A stretch of 64,000 bases of DNA from Pyronema omphalodes (Eukaryota; Ascomycota; Pezizomycetes; Pezizales; Pyronemataceae), in NCBI GenBank assembly GCA_024516155.1, contig JAJJXM010000005.1, positions 930,001-994,000 of the forward strand, given 5' to 3'. The notes beneath the pieces are model-generated. The model had not been told where the DNA came from and did no database searches. It saw only the letters and a program-made list of their open reading frames with translations. Both the position numbers and the translations under genes were made by a program. Below are positions 13,311 through 23,871 of the stretch, piece after piece; within the stretch, counting starts at the first letter, position 1; every line of letters starts with the position of its first letter.

Positions 13311-14385
13311 ATGGTACGTGGATGCTGGCGAGAGATCGCATGTATTGTGACGTGTATATTAGCATATAAGAATACCTCTTAGATTTATAGATGTTGGCTG
13401 CGTCTGACACAAAGCTTGAAACAGCTGGCCAGAGCTGCGAATCACTCGCAGTGAGTGATCATGGCTTTTCCTCTCCGGGTAATTAAGTTGACAGCGTTTC
13501 GGGGGGCTACTTTGCTCGTGCGCAGCTGTCGCAGCTGTTACATACATACAGCAGCAGCAGCAGCAGGAGACGCAGCTGTGAGGTAGCTGACAGCAACGCT
13601 GCTTCACTTACCTCTCAAACCACCAACCAACCCTTCTTCCACTCGCTACTCCATGCCAGTCACACTGACACTTGTGCACTTTGTCTGCTACCCTCGCTAC
13701 ACCTTCGGATTCCCATCTTCTCAATTCCACTCCAACATCTCGATTGCTTCATAGGGTGCAATCCCAACTCATTCACGGCTCGTTTTCGGTTCCACAAGGC
13801 GCAGCTGATAGCGTCTGCGGTAACAACTGGTAAGCCTAGCCAGGCTTGCTTCCCGCCCCCGCAGTTTGGGGCGTTTAAAAGTCCGTGACCTCCTCACTTT
13901 CATTTCTTCTGCAGATACAAACCTACCGCGAATTTTCTTTTTGCCGGAGTGACAACCAGGGACTGTCGTCGCTACAAGACAACCGCAAGGAATTATTTGT
14001 TTGTTTACAATCTCAATCCGACCTCGAACTCCTCCCCCCCCACCCTCCTCCCAGCTTTTACACAGCTCCACCCGGCGAGTCCAGCTCTACCCGCAAAGTT
14101 TAGCCTTGTTGTTCGCTTGCACCCTCCTAAACCCCACTGTCCCGCGAAAAATTCCTTACACACTCTCTAACTGAAGTACCGACACACCTACATCGGCTTA
14201 CGGAGGTCTCAATAGCAGAGCAACACAACATTAAAAAAAGCTACACACAAGGCGCAGCATCCCTAGCGGTCGCCGTTTCAGATTACGAAACAGCATACTA
14301 TCAATTCTACTCAGTGAACAGCTACTTCCTCCAACTTCCTCCTTACTGACAGCCGCAAACTATCTTCTCCCAGCAATCGCCCGCG
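13311..14385. other. Intergenic region / long 5' leader of the F-box-like gene
   Basis: No supported gene. A (CAG)n tract lies at about 13547-13566, close to several CAGCTG hexamers (E-box-like palindromes, at 13523, 13532 and 13573). C-rich patches at 14033-14050 and many CT-rich stretches before the ATG at 14386 suggest promoter and leader sequence of the downstream gene. Confidence 0.45.
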
Positions 14386-14865
14386 ATGCCACTCCTCGCA
14401 CTCCCTCCCGAGCTCCTCCTTGATATCGTTAGTCAGCTTTACAGCACGCAAGACTTCATTGCTGTTTCCACATCATGTCGTCAATTGCGCGCCTGTTGCA
14501 ACTCCATGGGCCCGAAAAGTTTACGTCAAATAATGGAGCGCACATTAGAAGGATCCTTTGGCAAAGAGACTTGCGCTACATACATAGAAGAGTTACGACA
14601 AGATGAGTTTTGCACCAACTTTTTGTCGCATGAGAAACACAGACAGAAATACCGGAATACCAATGAGAATAAGAGGTATCTTATAATAAGAAAGCACGAT
14701 ACAAAGGATGTTTGCTCAGGATGTCTCACTTTGGCAATGGTGCTAAGATATTGTTGGTATCCGTGGGTCCTGGGAAGGGGAGGGAGCGAACTTAGGAATA
14801 TGTATAAGCAGGCTATTAAAAGGTGTGTTAGTGATCCGGACAAGTTTACGCATGATCTACAATAG
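14386..14865 (+). CDS. Small F-box-like protein, function unknown
   Basis: An intronless frame of 159 residues. Its first 40 residues (LPPELLLDIVSQL, then STSCRQLRACC) match the opening of an F-box, which docks proteins onto Skp1 in SCF ubiquitin ligases. The rest is basic and Cys-containing (a CSGC pair and a nearby WYPW motif) and I recognise no substrate-binding repeat such as WD40 or LRR. The protein is short for an F-box adaptor, so it may be a lineage-specific or truncated member. The ATG lies directly at the start of the F-box, as is common in fungal F-box proteins. It is confidently coding by composition, but the substrate is unknown. Confidence 0.7.
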   Translation: MPLLALPPELLLDIVSQLYSTQDFIAVSTSCRQLRACCNSMGPKSLRQIMERTLEGSFGKETCATYIEELRQDEFCTNFLSHEKHRQKYRNTNENKRYLIIRKHDTKDVCSGCLTLAMVLRYCWYPWVLGRGGSELRNMYKQAIKRCVSDPDKFTHDLQ

Positions 14866-16003
14866 CTGGAACCGACGATTGCTCGACAATATGTGGCGAG
14901 GCCTGGCAAGGCTCGCGTTAGGCGAAGCCTGGAGAAAATTGGCGAAGTGCGTCAATAGGCGAGGAAAGTTTTCGGGGGGATGAGGGAGGATCGAGGTTAA
15001 ATATGGCGGCTACTTCTACTTTTATGTTCATCTTCGGCGCGCTTGGTGTTACTGTTCAATTTCCACTGTTGATTTCCTGTTTCATCTCCTTTCATGCATT
15101 TTTTGAGGAATTTGTGTTGTTTTCTCTTGTCATGTTTCGTCTATCTTGTTTGTCTCTTTTTGTCTTGCTTTTAACGGTGCGGGTTTCTGCTACATAGTTC
15201 TGTCTTGATTTGATTTACTTTAGGATAACGTTTTTTTTTTTGCCTTCCTATTCTACTTGTTACTGCCACTGTTTTTGTTGGTTCTTGAATGTTCTTTACG
15301 GCTTTGCGTTTGGTGAGACAGGCGAGGGAAGGCGGGGGGGTATTGGAAATGATTGTGATGTTTTATTCTTACATAGATTCCGGGATTTTTTCTTTTCGTA
15401 ATTTGAAGTGGAAGGAGAAGGAGAAGGAGAGGCGAGGAGTGGAGAAGGAGGGAGGGGGGGGGGGGAGGGTCCCAATGCTTTGGTTTGGACTGAATAGCTC
15501 GGAGGATACTTTAGGATTTATGGTGATGAACGACTTGATGTGATATTGGAAGGAATTGAAGCAGAGACGCGAGGGTTTTTGACCCTTCGCTGTTGATCCT
15601 TGAGATGAGATATATATATCCCTCTATTTTTGTGACTTACTGGACTATTGAAACTTTAAACTTCCTTTTATTGGTTATTAATGGCAAGGTGCTTTTTTGT
15701 TTTGGATTATCCCCTATAGATAAATCGTGAACTACATACCCCACACGCATATCATTCATTATTCACATTCATATCTACATTGAGCCATTCTATTCTATTG
15801 TATAAATTATTAACTATAAACTACAGCCCCAGATCTAGCCTAGACACAAATCCAGGAACTCGGAATATCATACATAGCACCATAGCACCATAGCACCACA
15901 GAAAGACTTATCACCTAATCTACATAATCACTTAATCTATATAAAACAAACTCTAAAACCAAAAGTCTAAAAACCATAAAACCATAAATCCATAAATAGT
16001 ATC

Positions 16004-16072
16004 CTAATACTGATACTAATACTAATACTAATACTAATACTAATACTAATACTAATACTAATACTGATACTA
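16004..16072. repeat. Hexanucleotide microsatellite (ACTAAT)n
   Basis: About eleven tandem copies of ACTAAT, almost perfect, with ACTGAT variants at both ends. On the minus strand it reads as a spurious Ile-Ser repeat; it is not coding. Confidence 0.95.
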
Positions 16073-16159
16073 TGTAATAATAGACCATAAAGTTTTGGCG
16101 CCTGGTGCCTACTCCCCCCCCCCCCCCCGGCAATTCCCCACATTCTCTGTGTATATATA

Positions 16160-16312
16160 TGTAGGTGACAGCATTGACAGCATGTAGGTGACAGCATTGA
16201 CAGAATGTGATTATACAAGGGGTAACTACAGACGGTAACTACAGACGGTAACTACAGACGGTAATTATGGTAATTATGGTGACTATGGTGACTATGGTGA
16301 CTATGGTGACTA
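16160..16312. repeat. Cluster of three short tandem arrays
   Basis: Three different arrays lie side by side: two copies of a 22-23 bp unit around ATGTAGGTGACAGCATTGAC (16160-16206), three copies of the 13-bp unit GGTAACTACAGAC (about 16221-16260), and four copies of the 9-bp unit TATGGTGAC (about 16275-16312). All are noncoding and look like replication-slippage products. Confidence 0.85.
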
Positions 16313-16384
16313 TAATTAATGACTGTAGCGATAATAACTATGCACAGGGCTATAGGTTATAGATGCAGGAGTATATGTAGCAGT

Positions 16385-16586
16385 GGAGGACTTCCCATCG
16401 CTCTATAGCAACGAAAGGGAGAGCCTATTTCACCACAAAAAAAATATTTTCTATAGAACGCGAATAGAGCACTAGGATATACAGGAGGGTAGGTACCCTC
16501 CTGTCTATTCGGATTTTCTATTGCTATCGTATAGGTGATGTTGGGGTTGTTCTATGCGCCCCGAGTAGAGTGATGGGAAGTCCTCT
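16385..16586 (+). mobile_element. 200-bp miniature inverted-repeat element, copy 1 (family A)
   Basis: The 202-bp unit begins GGAGGACTTCCCATCG and ends with its imperfect reverse complement CGATGGGAAGTCCTC-type sequence (here with a T at the last base). It is flanked by the direct repeat AGT (16382-16384 and 16587-16589), interpreted as a 3-bp target-site duplication. The inverted repeats extend inward imperfectly for about 50 bp, and the centre forms a second hairpin with arms AGGAGGGTA and TACCCTCCT. There is no coding capacity, so it must be non-autonomous. Copies 2 and 3 are at 22525 and 35095. Confidence 0.88.
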
Positions 16587-17101
16587 AGTATGGGATGTAT
16601 GGGATGTATGGGATGTAAACCCCCCCTCTTTCTCTCTTTGTCTCTCTCTGTCTCCCCCCCTATCCCCCATCCAACTGGCCCCCGGATAACTGCTTTCTAT
16701 TTTCGGAAATTTCTAATTAAAACAAAAACAAACACAAAAATAAAGGCAAAAGTTTATTCTGAATAATTTAAAGAAGATATATATGCATGAAGTCGATCAA
16801 ATAAATTGTTATGGAACCAAGAAATACAGAAAATGGATGATGGATAATGGATGATGAGAGAGTAAATAACGGTATGGTATGGTATGGTATGGTATTTTGA
16901 GGTAAGGTAGATAAAGAAGGCATTTGTCAGCTTAGCTTTTAGGGACTGAGAGTTACGGACTTGGTGAGGGTTCTGGATGCTGGATGATGAATACTTTTTT
17001 TCGAAAGAGACTGGTTCTTGGGTTCTGATATCAATATATCGATGGTAGTGTTTTCGGTTTTATCACAACGTATAAAATTCGTAAATCCAAAGTAATTCTA
17101 A

Positions 17102-17197
17102 GGGTGCGTTTGGTTTCAATCGAAAACAGGGTTTTTAGCCCTTTTTACCTGTGAAAATCGGCCAGAAACTTTCTTTTCAGTCGAATCAAACGCACCC
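17102..17197 (+). mobile_element. 96-bp miniature element with TAA duplication (PIF/Harbinger-like)
   Basis: The unit starts GGGTGCGTTTGGTTTC and ends with the reverse complement CAAACGCACCC. It is flanked on both sides by TAA (17099-17101 and 17198-17200). Three-base TWA target duplications and GGG...CCC ends are characteristic of PIF/Harbinger (Tourist-type) elements, so this is probably a non-autonomous derivative. No second copy was noticed in the window. Confidence 0.82.
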
Positions 17198-17640
17198 TAA
17201 GTATATGTATATCCAAATCAAAAGTAGCGTGTTATTGGTAGGTTGGTAGGTAGGCATCCTATATACAAGTAATCATACAAAAAACAGAAAACAAAATAAA
17301 ACTCCCCTTTTCCCACGACGGTCTTCCTCTCTTCTTCTCTTCTTTTGAAATTTCATCCGGTGCGTGTCGAATTTTGGTTTTTTTGGAGGATAAAAATAAG
17401 GAATGTAGCTTCTTTTCTGAGGCATCATAAACCCCTGTCTTCGTCTCTCAAGTCCCCCGTTCTTTGCATATCTTGCAGTTTTTCCCCAAACTTCGAGCTC
17501 GACAATTCTTGTCTCATTCAACCATGACATATCCATCTCTTCAACCATCACCCCAATCAAGTCCTTCTCACGATCTTTAATCACAACCCCGCCCCCTTCC
17601 CTCTCATATCCTTAACTCTTCCTCCATTCCACCAACACAT

Positions 17641-18311
17641 TTATGCATCATTCTCCTCCCTCTTAAACTTCTTCTCCAACCGTCTCTGCTTCATCCTCTC
17701 AAGCTCACTAAGGATCTCCTCGCGCTCATGAGGAATCTTGTGGGTTGCGTTTGCGTCCGGCCAGAACCCGTGTACGGTGAATCGCTGGTCTAGGTTGGTT
17801 CCGAAGTAGTACATTACGGCGATTGGGAACATGATGTACCTGTTTTTTATTGTTAGAGAAAGTTGGGTAGTTTGATAGACTGGGGAGTTGGGGCTGAAGG
17901 GGAATTATGGGGATTGTGTGAGAGCTGGAATCGGGAGGTAAGGGATACGGGGGAGGTGTTATTTATTCGGCATGGATCGAGGGGGGATTAATGCAGAGAG
18001 GGTAGGCGGGCTGTGTAGGAGAGGGTAGAAGAAGGCTGGTATCGAGGTGATGCTGTGTCGCACAGAGGTTCGGAAGGAGGAGGTGCCGGGCGCGCGGAAT
18101 ACGTGGGATGCGTGGGATTCGTTTTCCAGAAATTGGGGTTTCAAAGGAGACGTAGAGCACATGGTAAGAAGGGGGTAGCATACATTCCGAACTGTAAACG
18201 CATATATTAGCTCATGATCTTTACGCAAAACAGCATCTCGCGGGGATAAGGAAAACGTGAAGAAAATTGTAAGTAACAAACCTTAAAGACCTCGAGATTG
18301 GAGCCACCCAT
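17641..18311 (-). CDS. pet100: Pet100, mitochondrial cytochrome c oxidase assembly factor
   Basis: Three exons: 18311-18282 (30 nt), an 8-nt microexon 18191-18184 and 17839-17641. The spliced product is about 78 residues. Exon 1 encodes MGGSNLEVFK, the microexon F-G plus two bases of Met, and exon 3 continues YIMFPIAVMYYFGTNL, reconstituting the unbroken Pet100 N terminus. Splice sites are canonical: GTTTGT to TTTACAG and GTATGC to AACAG. The protein has one membrane-spanning segment near residues 10-28, then a basic, charged tail (HKIPHEREEI) usual for the family. Family knowledge: Pet100 is an inner-membrane chaperone for assembly of nuclear-encoded subunits of complex IV. The second intron, about 344 nt, is longer than most in the window. 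Confidence 0.88.
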
Positions 18312-19147
18312 GATTGCTGGTTCGTATTTTTTATTCGTGGGAATTGAGTTTTGAGGATCGCGTTTGCGGAGTCGTCTCGGTGGTGAGGTGGGTTGCAACG
18401 GGTTCTTTTTGGCGGGGAATCAAAGATGGGATGGGGTGATTTGCGGCGGCGGCCACTGCCGGTTCCTAGTTCCTTGTACGGCGTTAAATTAAGCTTTTAA
18501 GCCGCTGGGCTCACGGCAACGCCAGCTTTATGCGCTACGAAGGGTTATGTTTGTAATGGATAAAGTCCTGGAGCTGCTTTGGAGATTGGATTACGGAGAG
18601 GGAGGACAGCACTGGAGGAGTGTTATTAATCAGAGGGATATATATGGAATTTGGGAGTTTCGCATGATTGTCATCAATCGAAGAGGTATGTACCAAACAT
18701 GAGGGATCGGCGATATTGATAGACACAATCAGTTAACGAGCTTCTCAAAGGGCACAAATGTGGCGTTTGATATCTATAAATTGTTTGACAAAAGTTCGTC
18801 GGAATTATTTCAAAGTATCACCAGTTATCTATATGACTGTGAAAAATCATTTTCAACGTTTGGTCCCCCTCCGTCGTGATGATCTCATGCTGCTTGCACC
18901 CTTGCGCGGGATCGTGCTCTAAACCTTAGCCGCAGGTCATCGACGCCCATGGCCGGCGATGCCAGATCTGAACAATATGTATTAAGACCTTTCCGGAGCG
19001 ATGAATTCTTCATCAAACACCATTACTTAGCTTATTCCGATAATATGCTCCTTCATCAATACATTTCACCCTGCATCACCGCGTCACCAATTCACAACGG
19101 TGCTTCGCGTTCCCCAAACCTACTGCTGCGTCAACCTCCGCCGTATC
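18312..19147. promoter_or_regulatory. Divergent spacer between PET100 and COG1
   Basis: This interval separates the start of PET100 on the minus strand from the start of COG1 on the plus strand, so it must contain both promoters and leaders. No convincing third gene or structured repeat is visible. Confidence 0.5.
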
Positions 19148-22063
19148 ATGTCCACCCCTATCGACCCGTCGACCATCAGTTCATGGGAAGATGCGTTCCA
19201 GCATCCTATCCCGCAGGTGCGGCAGCTTGAGCGACAGTTACGAACCGATTTAGCGATAAACAAGGAGAAACTGCGGGGTTTAGTTGGGTAGAAGCTCCCC
19301 CGGTGCTTGTGGTGACATCTAGGAATATCTTAAGAACCAAGCTGACTAATGGTATCGGAGTAAAGAGAGAGCTATAGGGATCTTCTACAAACTGCGGAAC
19401 GTATCGTTGATATGGATGCTGCTGCTAAGAACGTCGAAACGCACCTCGGAGATGCTTCGCGGAACTGTAACTCAAAGTTGTTGGATCGGAAGGCTAAGAA
19501 CCTGAAGATCTTCAACGATACGATTGATAAGAGGGGTATGTTACAGCTTCCTGCAGCTATTATGGGATTCTAGAAAGCTTATGATGTTGTGCAGACCGAG
19601 AAAAGTTCACAATCGCCGCTCAGCTATCGGTTTTACAAGCATGTCCATCGGTAATATCACGGCTACTACACAAAGACCAGGGCGAGTCATGCTTGCTCGC
19701 CGCAAAGGTCTTTGTAATCTATAGACTTTTGCTCAAGTCTCTATCTGAAAAGGTTGGACCTCTACACCTACGAGAGACCACGTATTAATATTAGCTAGAG
19801 CTCCATTCCTCTCCTTACCACTTTACGGTCACAATTTAACACGCTTCGTCCTATTCTGCTGCAACATATTGATACTCTGCTTTCTTCGATTACTCTTTCT
19901 ACGCCTTTGCTTGTATCTACACTTACTGCATTCAGCCTTCTCAAGACCTCACCGCCGTCAGAGGTGTTACGGCATCTACTTCATATTCGCTCTACTGCCT
20001 TGTCTTCACTCTTCGACACCGGTGCCGAAGATGTAATGCAACAATCGATTTTACTATTCAACAAGACTCTTGTCGACGCCGATTTGGTCTTCCCTAATTC
20101 TCTTAGTAATGCTTTGTTGGCCCTCAAATCCAAGAGCCTCCTTTTAGACCATGAAGTTGCCGCGCTCCCCGAGCTTTCCCTCGATGTTCACAGCCGCTGG
20201 CTCCCTGAGGACATCCGTGGGTTCATTCCCTGGGTGCGGCATGACGACCTTGAACTCAGCCGGGTGAAGGAACTCGTCCGTACCTGGGCCGAAAGAGAAA
20301 TAAGCAGGCTCAACACCTCCTTAGAAACGCATCTCTCCAAGATTTCCGATATTTCAGTAATCATGACACTACGTAATGGGTTGTTATCGACCTGGCGTTC
20401 CGGTCTTTCTATCCGCCGGAAATTCCTTCCTGACCCTACTGGCGGCGAAACCCTCCGTCCTCTTCTCATGGCTCGAGCTTGCGCTATATCACGAAACACA
20501 GTTTCCTCCCTATCTAATGTCACCACCACCATCTCCGACCTTCTCAGCACTGTATCTTCAGAAGCACCAGACTCTACCTCCCTATGGCTATCCCCATTAC
20601 CGGCAGACTTAACACTCTTCCGAACCGCCGTCTCAAACCGTGTCCACGGAAAGTCCCCCACCGTTTTGACCTTTCTCTCCATTTACAATTCCTGGCTCTC
20701 CCGGATTTCAACCCTTAGAAGCACCTTTAGCGAACTACGAACTGTTACTCCTCTAGACGACGAAGACTTTGACGCCGAAGAAGAGCGCACACAGGCGGGA
20801 TTGGAGGACAGCGTATTAGCAGATAAAGAGCTTTCCATATCACTCGATGCAGCCTACCGTCAACTCGACTCCACACTAACCGATCTTCTAAACACCATGC
20901 CCCTCTCATCACCTCAGGCCGTTTTTCTCCTCCGTACTTGCCGTCAAATCCGAACAGCCCCTCCTATTGCAATTTCCTGGTTCGGCACGGATAGCATTCC
21001 GCGTCTCCATGGTATGATAGCTATGTTCACCATGATGTCACCGTTACAAGAAATCTCTCGCCAGTTGAAAGAACGGGGGTGGGATAAAGATGTCCCCGGA
21101 AAGCCTCTATGGGAAGATGGACTACCTACACAACCATCCCCTGCAGTGTTTGGATTTCTGCATGAGTTGGTCCAGGGCATGAGGAAAGCCGGAGAGGATG
21201 TTTGGACGCCGGCTGCGGTAAAGGCGGTGAAGACCGGGGCCTGTGATGGAGTTTGGAGGGCGATTGAGAATGGGATTAGTGGGAGGATTTTCGGTGAGGA
21301 AAAGGAGGAGAAGGAGAAGTCTGAAAGGAAGATCATGCAGCTTGATGTTAGGCCGGTCACCAGACAGGGTTCGGTTTCGTCGCAGTCAGGATCAATTAGA
21401 GCGGGAATTGAGAAGAAAATGGAAGTTGAGACCACCAAATCAGAGTCTGGAAAGGATAAGGATTCGGAAACGGTGGATACGGAAGACAAGCCAGCCCCGA
21501 ATGACGAGAAGGATAACAAGGCCGAAGAGAAGTCGGAGAAGACAGAAAAAGAGGAGCAGCCAGAGAACGTAGATTCTTTAGAGAGGACAAAATCTCCAGC
21601 CCCCATTTCAGGCACAGACCTAGTCGAATCAGCGTCATCTGGGGATCCCGGCAAGGCTACCGAGACTTCAGAGGAACCCGCTCCCGAGTCAGCTCCAGAA
21701 CCGGCCCCGACACCCCGTATCACTCGCGACTGGGTCCTCCAGCTCCTCTTCGACGCCTTGTATCTAGACGAAGCCCTACACCGCAAGCGGAGACGTGGAA
21801 CTCCTTCAGTTTCCTTGAATGGATCCAATTCATCGGTTACCAGTCTTGTTGGAAAGGTTGATAGTGTAATTGGTTCTAAGGTACGATTCCTATTCCAGTA
21901 TTAGGGGGTTAGATAGAGATGGTACTGTGAAGGAGAAATAAGAAGCTGAGGCTAATGATGATTGTAACAGTTGGCACTAGACGAGGAGCTTAGGATGCGT
22001 CTTGAAGGTGCTGCAAGTGAGTATTGGAAGAGAACTTGTTTGCTATTTGCGTTATTGAGTTAG
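19148..22063 (+). CDS. cog1: Conserved oligomeric Golgi complex subunit 1 (COG1)
   Basis: Five exons: 19148-19287, 19366-19535, 19595-19752, 19799-21880 and 21971-22063, giving about 880 residues. Splicing restores the family signature LVGESYRDLLQTAERI, then LRSQFNTLRPILLQHID, and a C terminus ending EYWKRTCLLFALLS, typical of fungal COG1. Intron 3 is only 46 nt. Residues of about 655-795 form a low-complexity, Glu/Lys/Ser/Pro-rich insertion, which is unusual and probably disordered. Family knowledge: COG1 belongs to lobe A of the COG tethering complex and acts in retrograde vesicle traffic within the Golgi. The start ATG at MSTPIDPS fits the family better than an in-frame upstream ATG at 19100. 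Confidence 0.9.
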
Positions 22064-22524
22064 AGTGTCGGTGTGGTTTATTTGGACCGGAGAGATAAGT
22101 GATGAGTGGTAGCTATCTATGGCTTACGATGCCATGCCATGGTGTAGTGCCTGGTCATGGTTATGGGCCGTAGTACATAGTTGCGAGATGTTGCGAGGTG
22201 TTGCTCGAGAAAGGAGTGGGGGGTGGGGAGGGAGGAGGGAAGGGGGGGGGGGGGGGGGGGAGAGAGAGAGAGAGAGAGAGAGAGAGACGAGGGCAAATAT
22301 TATGACATTTCTGGATTGGAAATTTGGAATTACTGATTTAGAAATGGTGAAACTCAAACCTTGGAACCCAAGTTATTAATCAAGTGACTTTTGTTTTTGA
22401 ACCAATGTAAGTACAGGAAATTATAGCAACCGCCGACCTTCCCAGCCTTCCCAACCTCCAGCTCAAGTGAAAGTTGAATCATAAATCCAAAACTCAATCT
22501 ACCTACATAGCTTAAACAGTAAAT

Positions 22525-22723
22525 GGAAGACTTCCCATCGCTCTATAGCAACGAACGGGAGAGCCTATTTCACCACAAAATTTTTTTTCTATAGAGCGCG
22601 AATGGAGCACTAGGACAGAGAGGGGGGCAGGTACCCCCTGCCTATTCGGATCTCCTACTGCTCTTGCATAGGTGAAATTGGGGTTGTTCTATGCGCCCCG
22701 ATGAGAGCGACGGGAAGTCCTCC
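22525..22723 (+). mobile_element. 200-bp miniature inverted-repeat element, copy 2 (family A)
   Basis: The 199-bp copy begins GGAAGACTTCCCATCG and ends CGACGGGAAGTCCTCC. Flanking AAT direct repeats (22522-22524 and 22724-22726) indicate a 3-bp target duplication. Internal order matches copies 1 and 3. The central hairpin differs in sequence but keeps GGGGG against CCCCC pairing. Confidence 0.88.
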
Positions 22724-22931
22724 AATGTAAAGTTTTGCAGTCTAGGATTATTACGATAGCAAAATTCTCCGGATCACAATGTTTTACATTTTATCGTAAA
22801 TTTTATGGGTTTTAATTCAATAAGGTGTATCGTGTATTCATGGGTCTATTTTGTATTGAGTTAGCTTGGTTTGGTTTGGTTTAGTTTTGTTTTGTTTAGT
22901 TTTGTTTGGTTTTATTGATGGTGAATATAGC

Positions 22932-23130
22932 GTTTGTTTATTGTTTATTTGTTTATTTGTTTATTTGTTTATTTGTTTATTTGTTTATTTGTTTATTTGT
23001 TTATTTGTTTATTTGTTTATTTGTTTATTTGTTTATTTGTTTATTTGTTTATTTGTTTATTTGTTTATTTGTTTATTTGTTTATTTGTTTATTTGTTTAT
23101 TTGTTTATTTGTTTATTTGTTATTTGTTTT
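22932..23130. repeat. Octanucleotide array (TTTGTTTA)n
   Basis: About 190 bp of nearly perfect TTTGTTTA repeats, followed by about 100 bp of TTTTC-rich sequence. All three plus-strand frames stay open and read as repeated Leu-Phe-Val/Ile-Tyr-Cys, an artefact of the repeat. Near-perfect copy identity suggests recent expansion. Confidence 0.95.
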
Positions 23131-23871
23131 TATTTGTTTTTTGTTTTATTTCTTTTTTCTTTTTTCTGTTTTCTTTTTTCTTGTTTTATTTTTTCTTTTT
23201 TCTTTTTTTCTTTTTTCTTTTTTCTTTTTTCTTTTTATTTACCTTTTTTTATTGATTAGATATTGTGGATAAGGTATATCATATCAAATCAAATCAACAT
23301 CCAAACTCACCAACCAAGAAACACTACATATTTTTTTTTAAAAAAAGAAATAAAATAAACTAACTCCAATCAATAACACAATAAGATAAGATAAGCTAAT
23401 ACAACCACAAAAATCCAGAACCACCAACATCTTACAATACCAATACCAACCAATACAAGCCATTAAAAAGAAAAAAGAAAAAAGAAAAAAAAAAAGTTAT
23501 CTCAAAAGTAGAAAGTTAAAAGTCAAAAGTAAAACTACAGGAACACGAAAGAAAACAACACACACACACACAAAAACACACAAACACCAGTAAAATTAAT
23601 TTTCAGTTCCTCCATGTAGGTAAAAAAGTAAGCTATCAATGACAAAAATTCTGTTTTTGTTTGATGATACACAGACTTCTGTCAGTAGTCGGATACAGAC
23701 ATATCCACATATCCACATATCCACAGAGCCCTATTTCCGTTTTCATCCTTTTCTTTTACCATTATCCTACTTTATTTGCATTATCGAGTTTCCTGCTATG
23801 CACACGCACAAATATCCACCATCATTCCCCCTCCGCCCTCCGCCCCCGCCCTCCCCACACACACATCCATC

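Larger units (their letters stand above)
14866..17640. other. Repeat-rich intergenic region
   Basis: No protein gene is supported over nearly 2.8 kb. The interval holds G/C homopolymers (about 15448-15468 and 16114-16128), a hexanucleotide microsatellite, two small minisatellites, one copy of the 200-bp miniature inverted-repeat element, a (GGTAT)n tract at 16870-16894 and a second, 96-bp miniature element. These are listed separately. The right-hand 350 bp is the probable 3' untranslated region of PET100. Confidence 0.6.
22064..23871. other. Convergent intergenic region full of simple repeats
   Basis: It lies between the 3' ends of COG1 and TSC2 and holds no supported gene. It contains a G run followed by (AG)n at 22241-22287, the second copy of the 200-bp miniature element, a long TTTGTTTA array and AT-rich homopolymeric stretches up to 23640. 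Confidence 0.6.

Noticed and set aside
15967..16218. Minus-strand frame with an Ile-Ser repeat
   Set aside because: It is a translation of the ACTAAT microsatellite.
20944..21828. 294-codon minus-strand frame
   Set aside because: It is antisense to the conserved COG1 exon and reflects codon bias of the sense strand; its sequence is Ser-rich and unrelated to any family.
22866..23272. Three overlapping plus-strand frames rich in Leu-Phe-Val-Tyr-Cys, resembling a membrane protein
   Set aside because: They are translations of the TTTGTTTA octanucleotide array in all three frames; no start context, intron or conserved sequence supports a gene.
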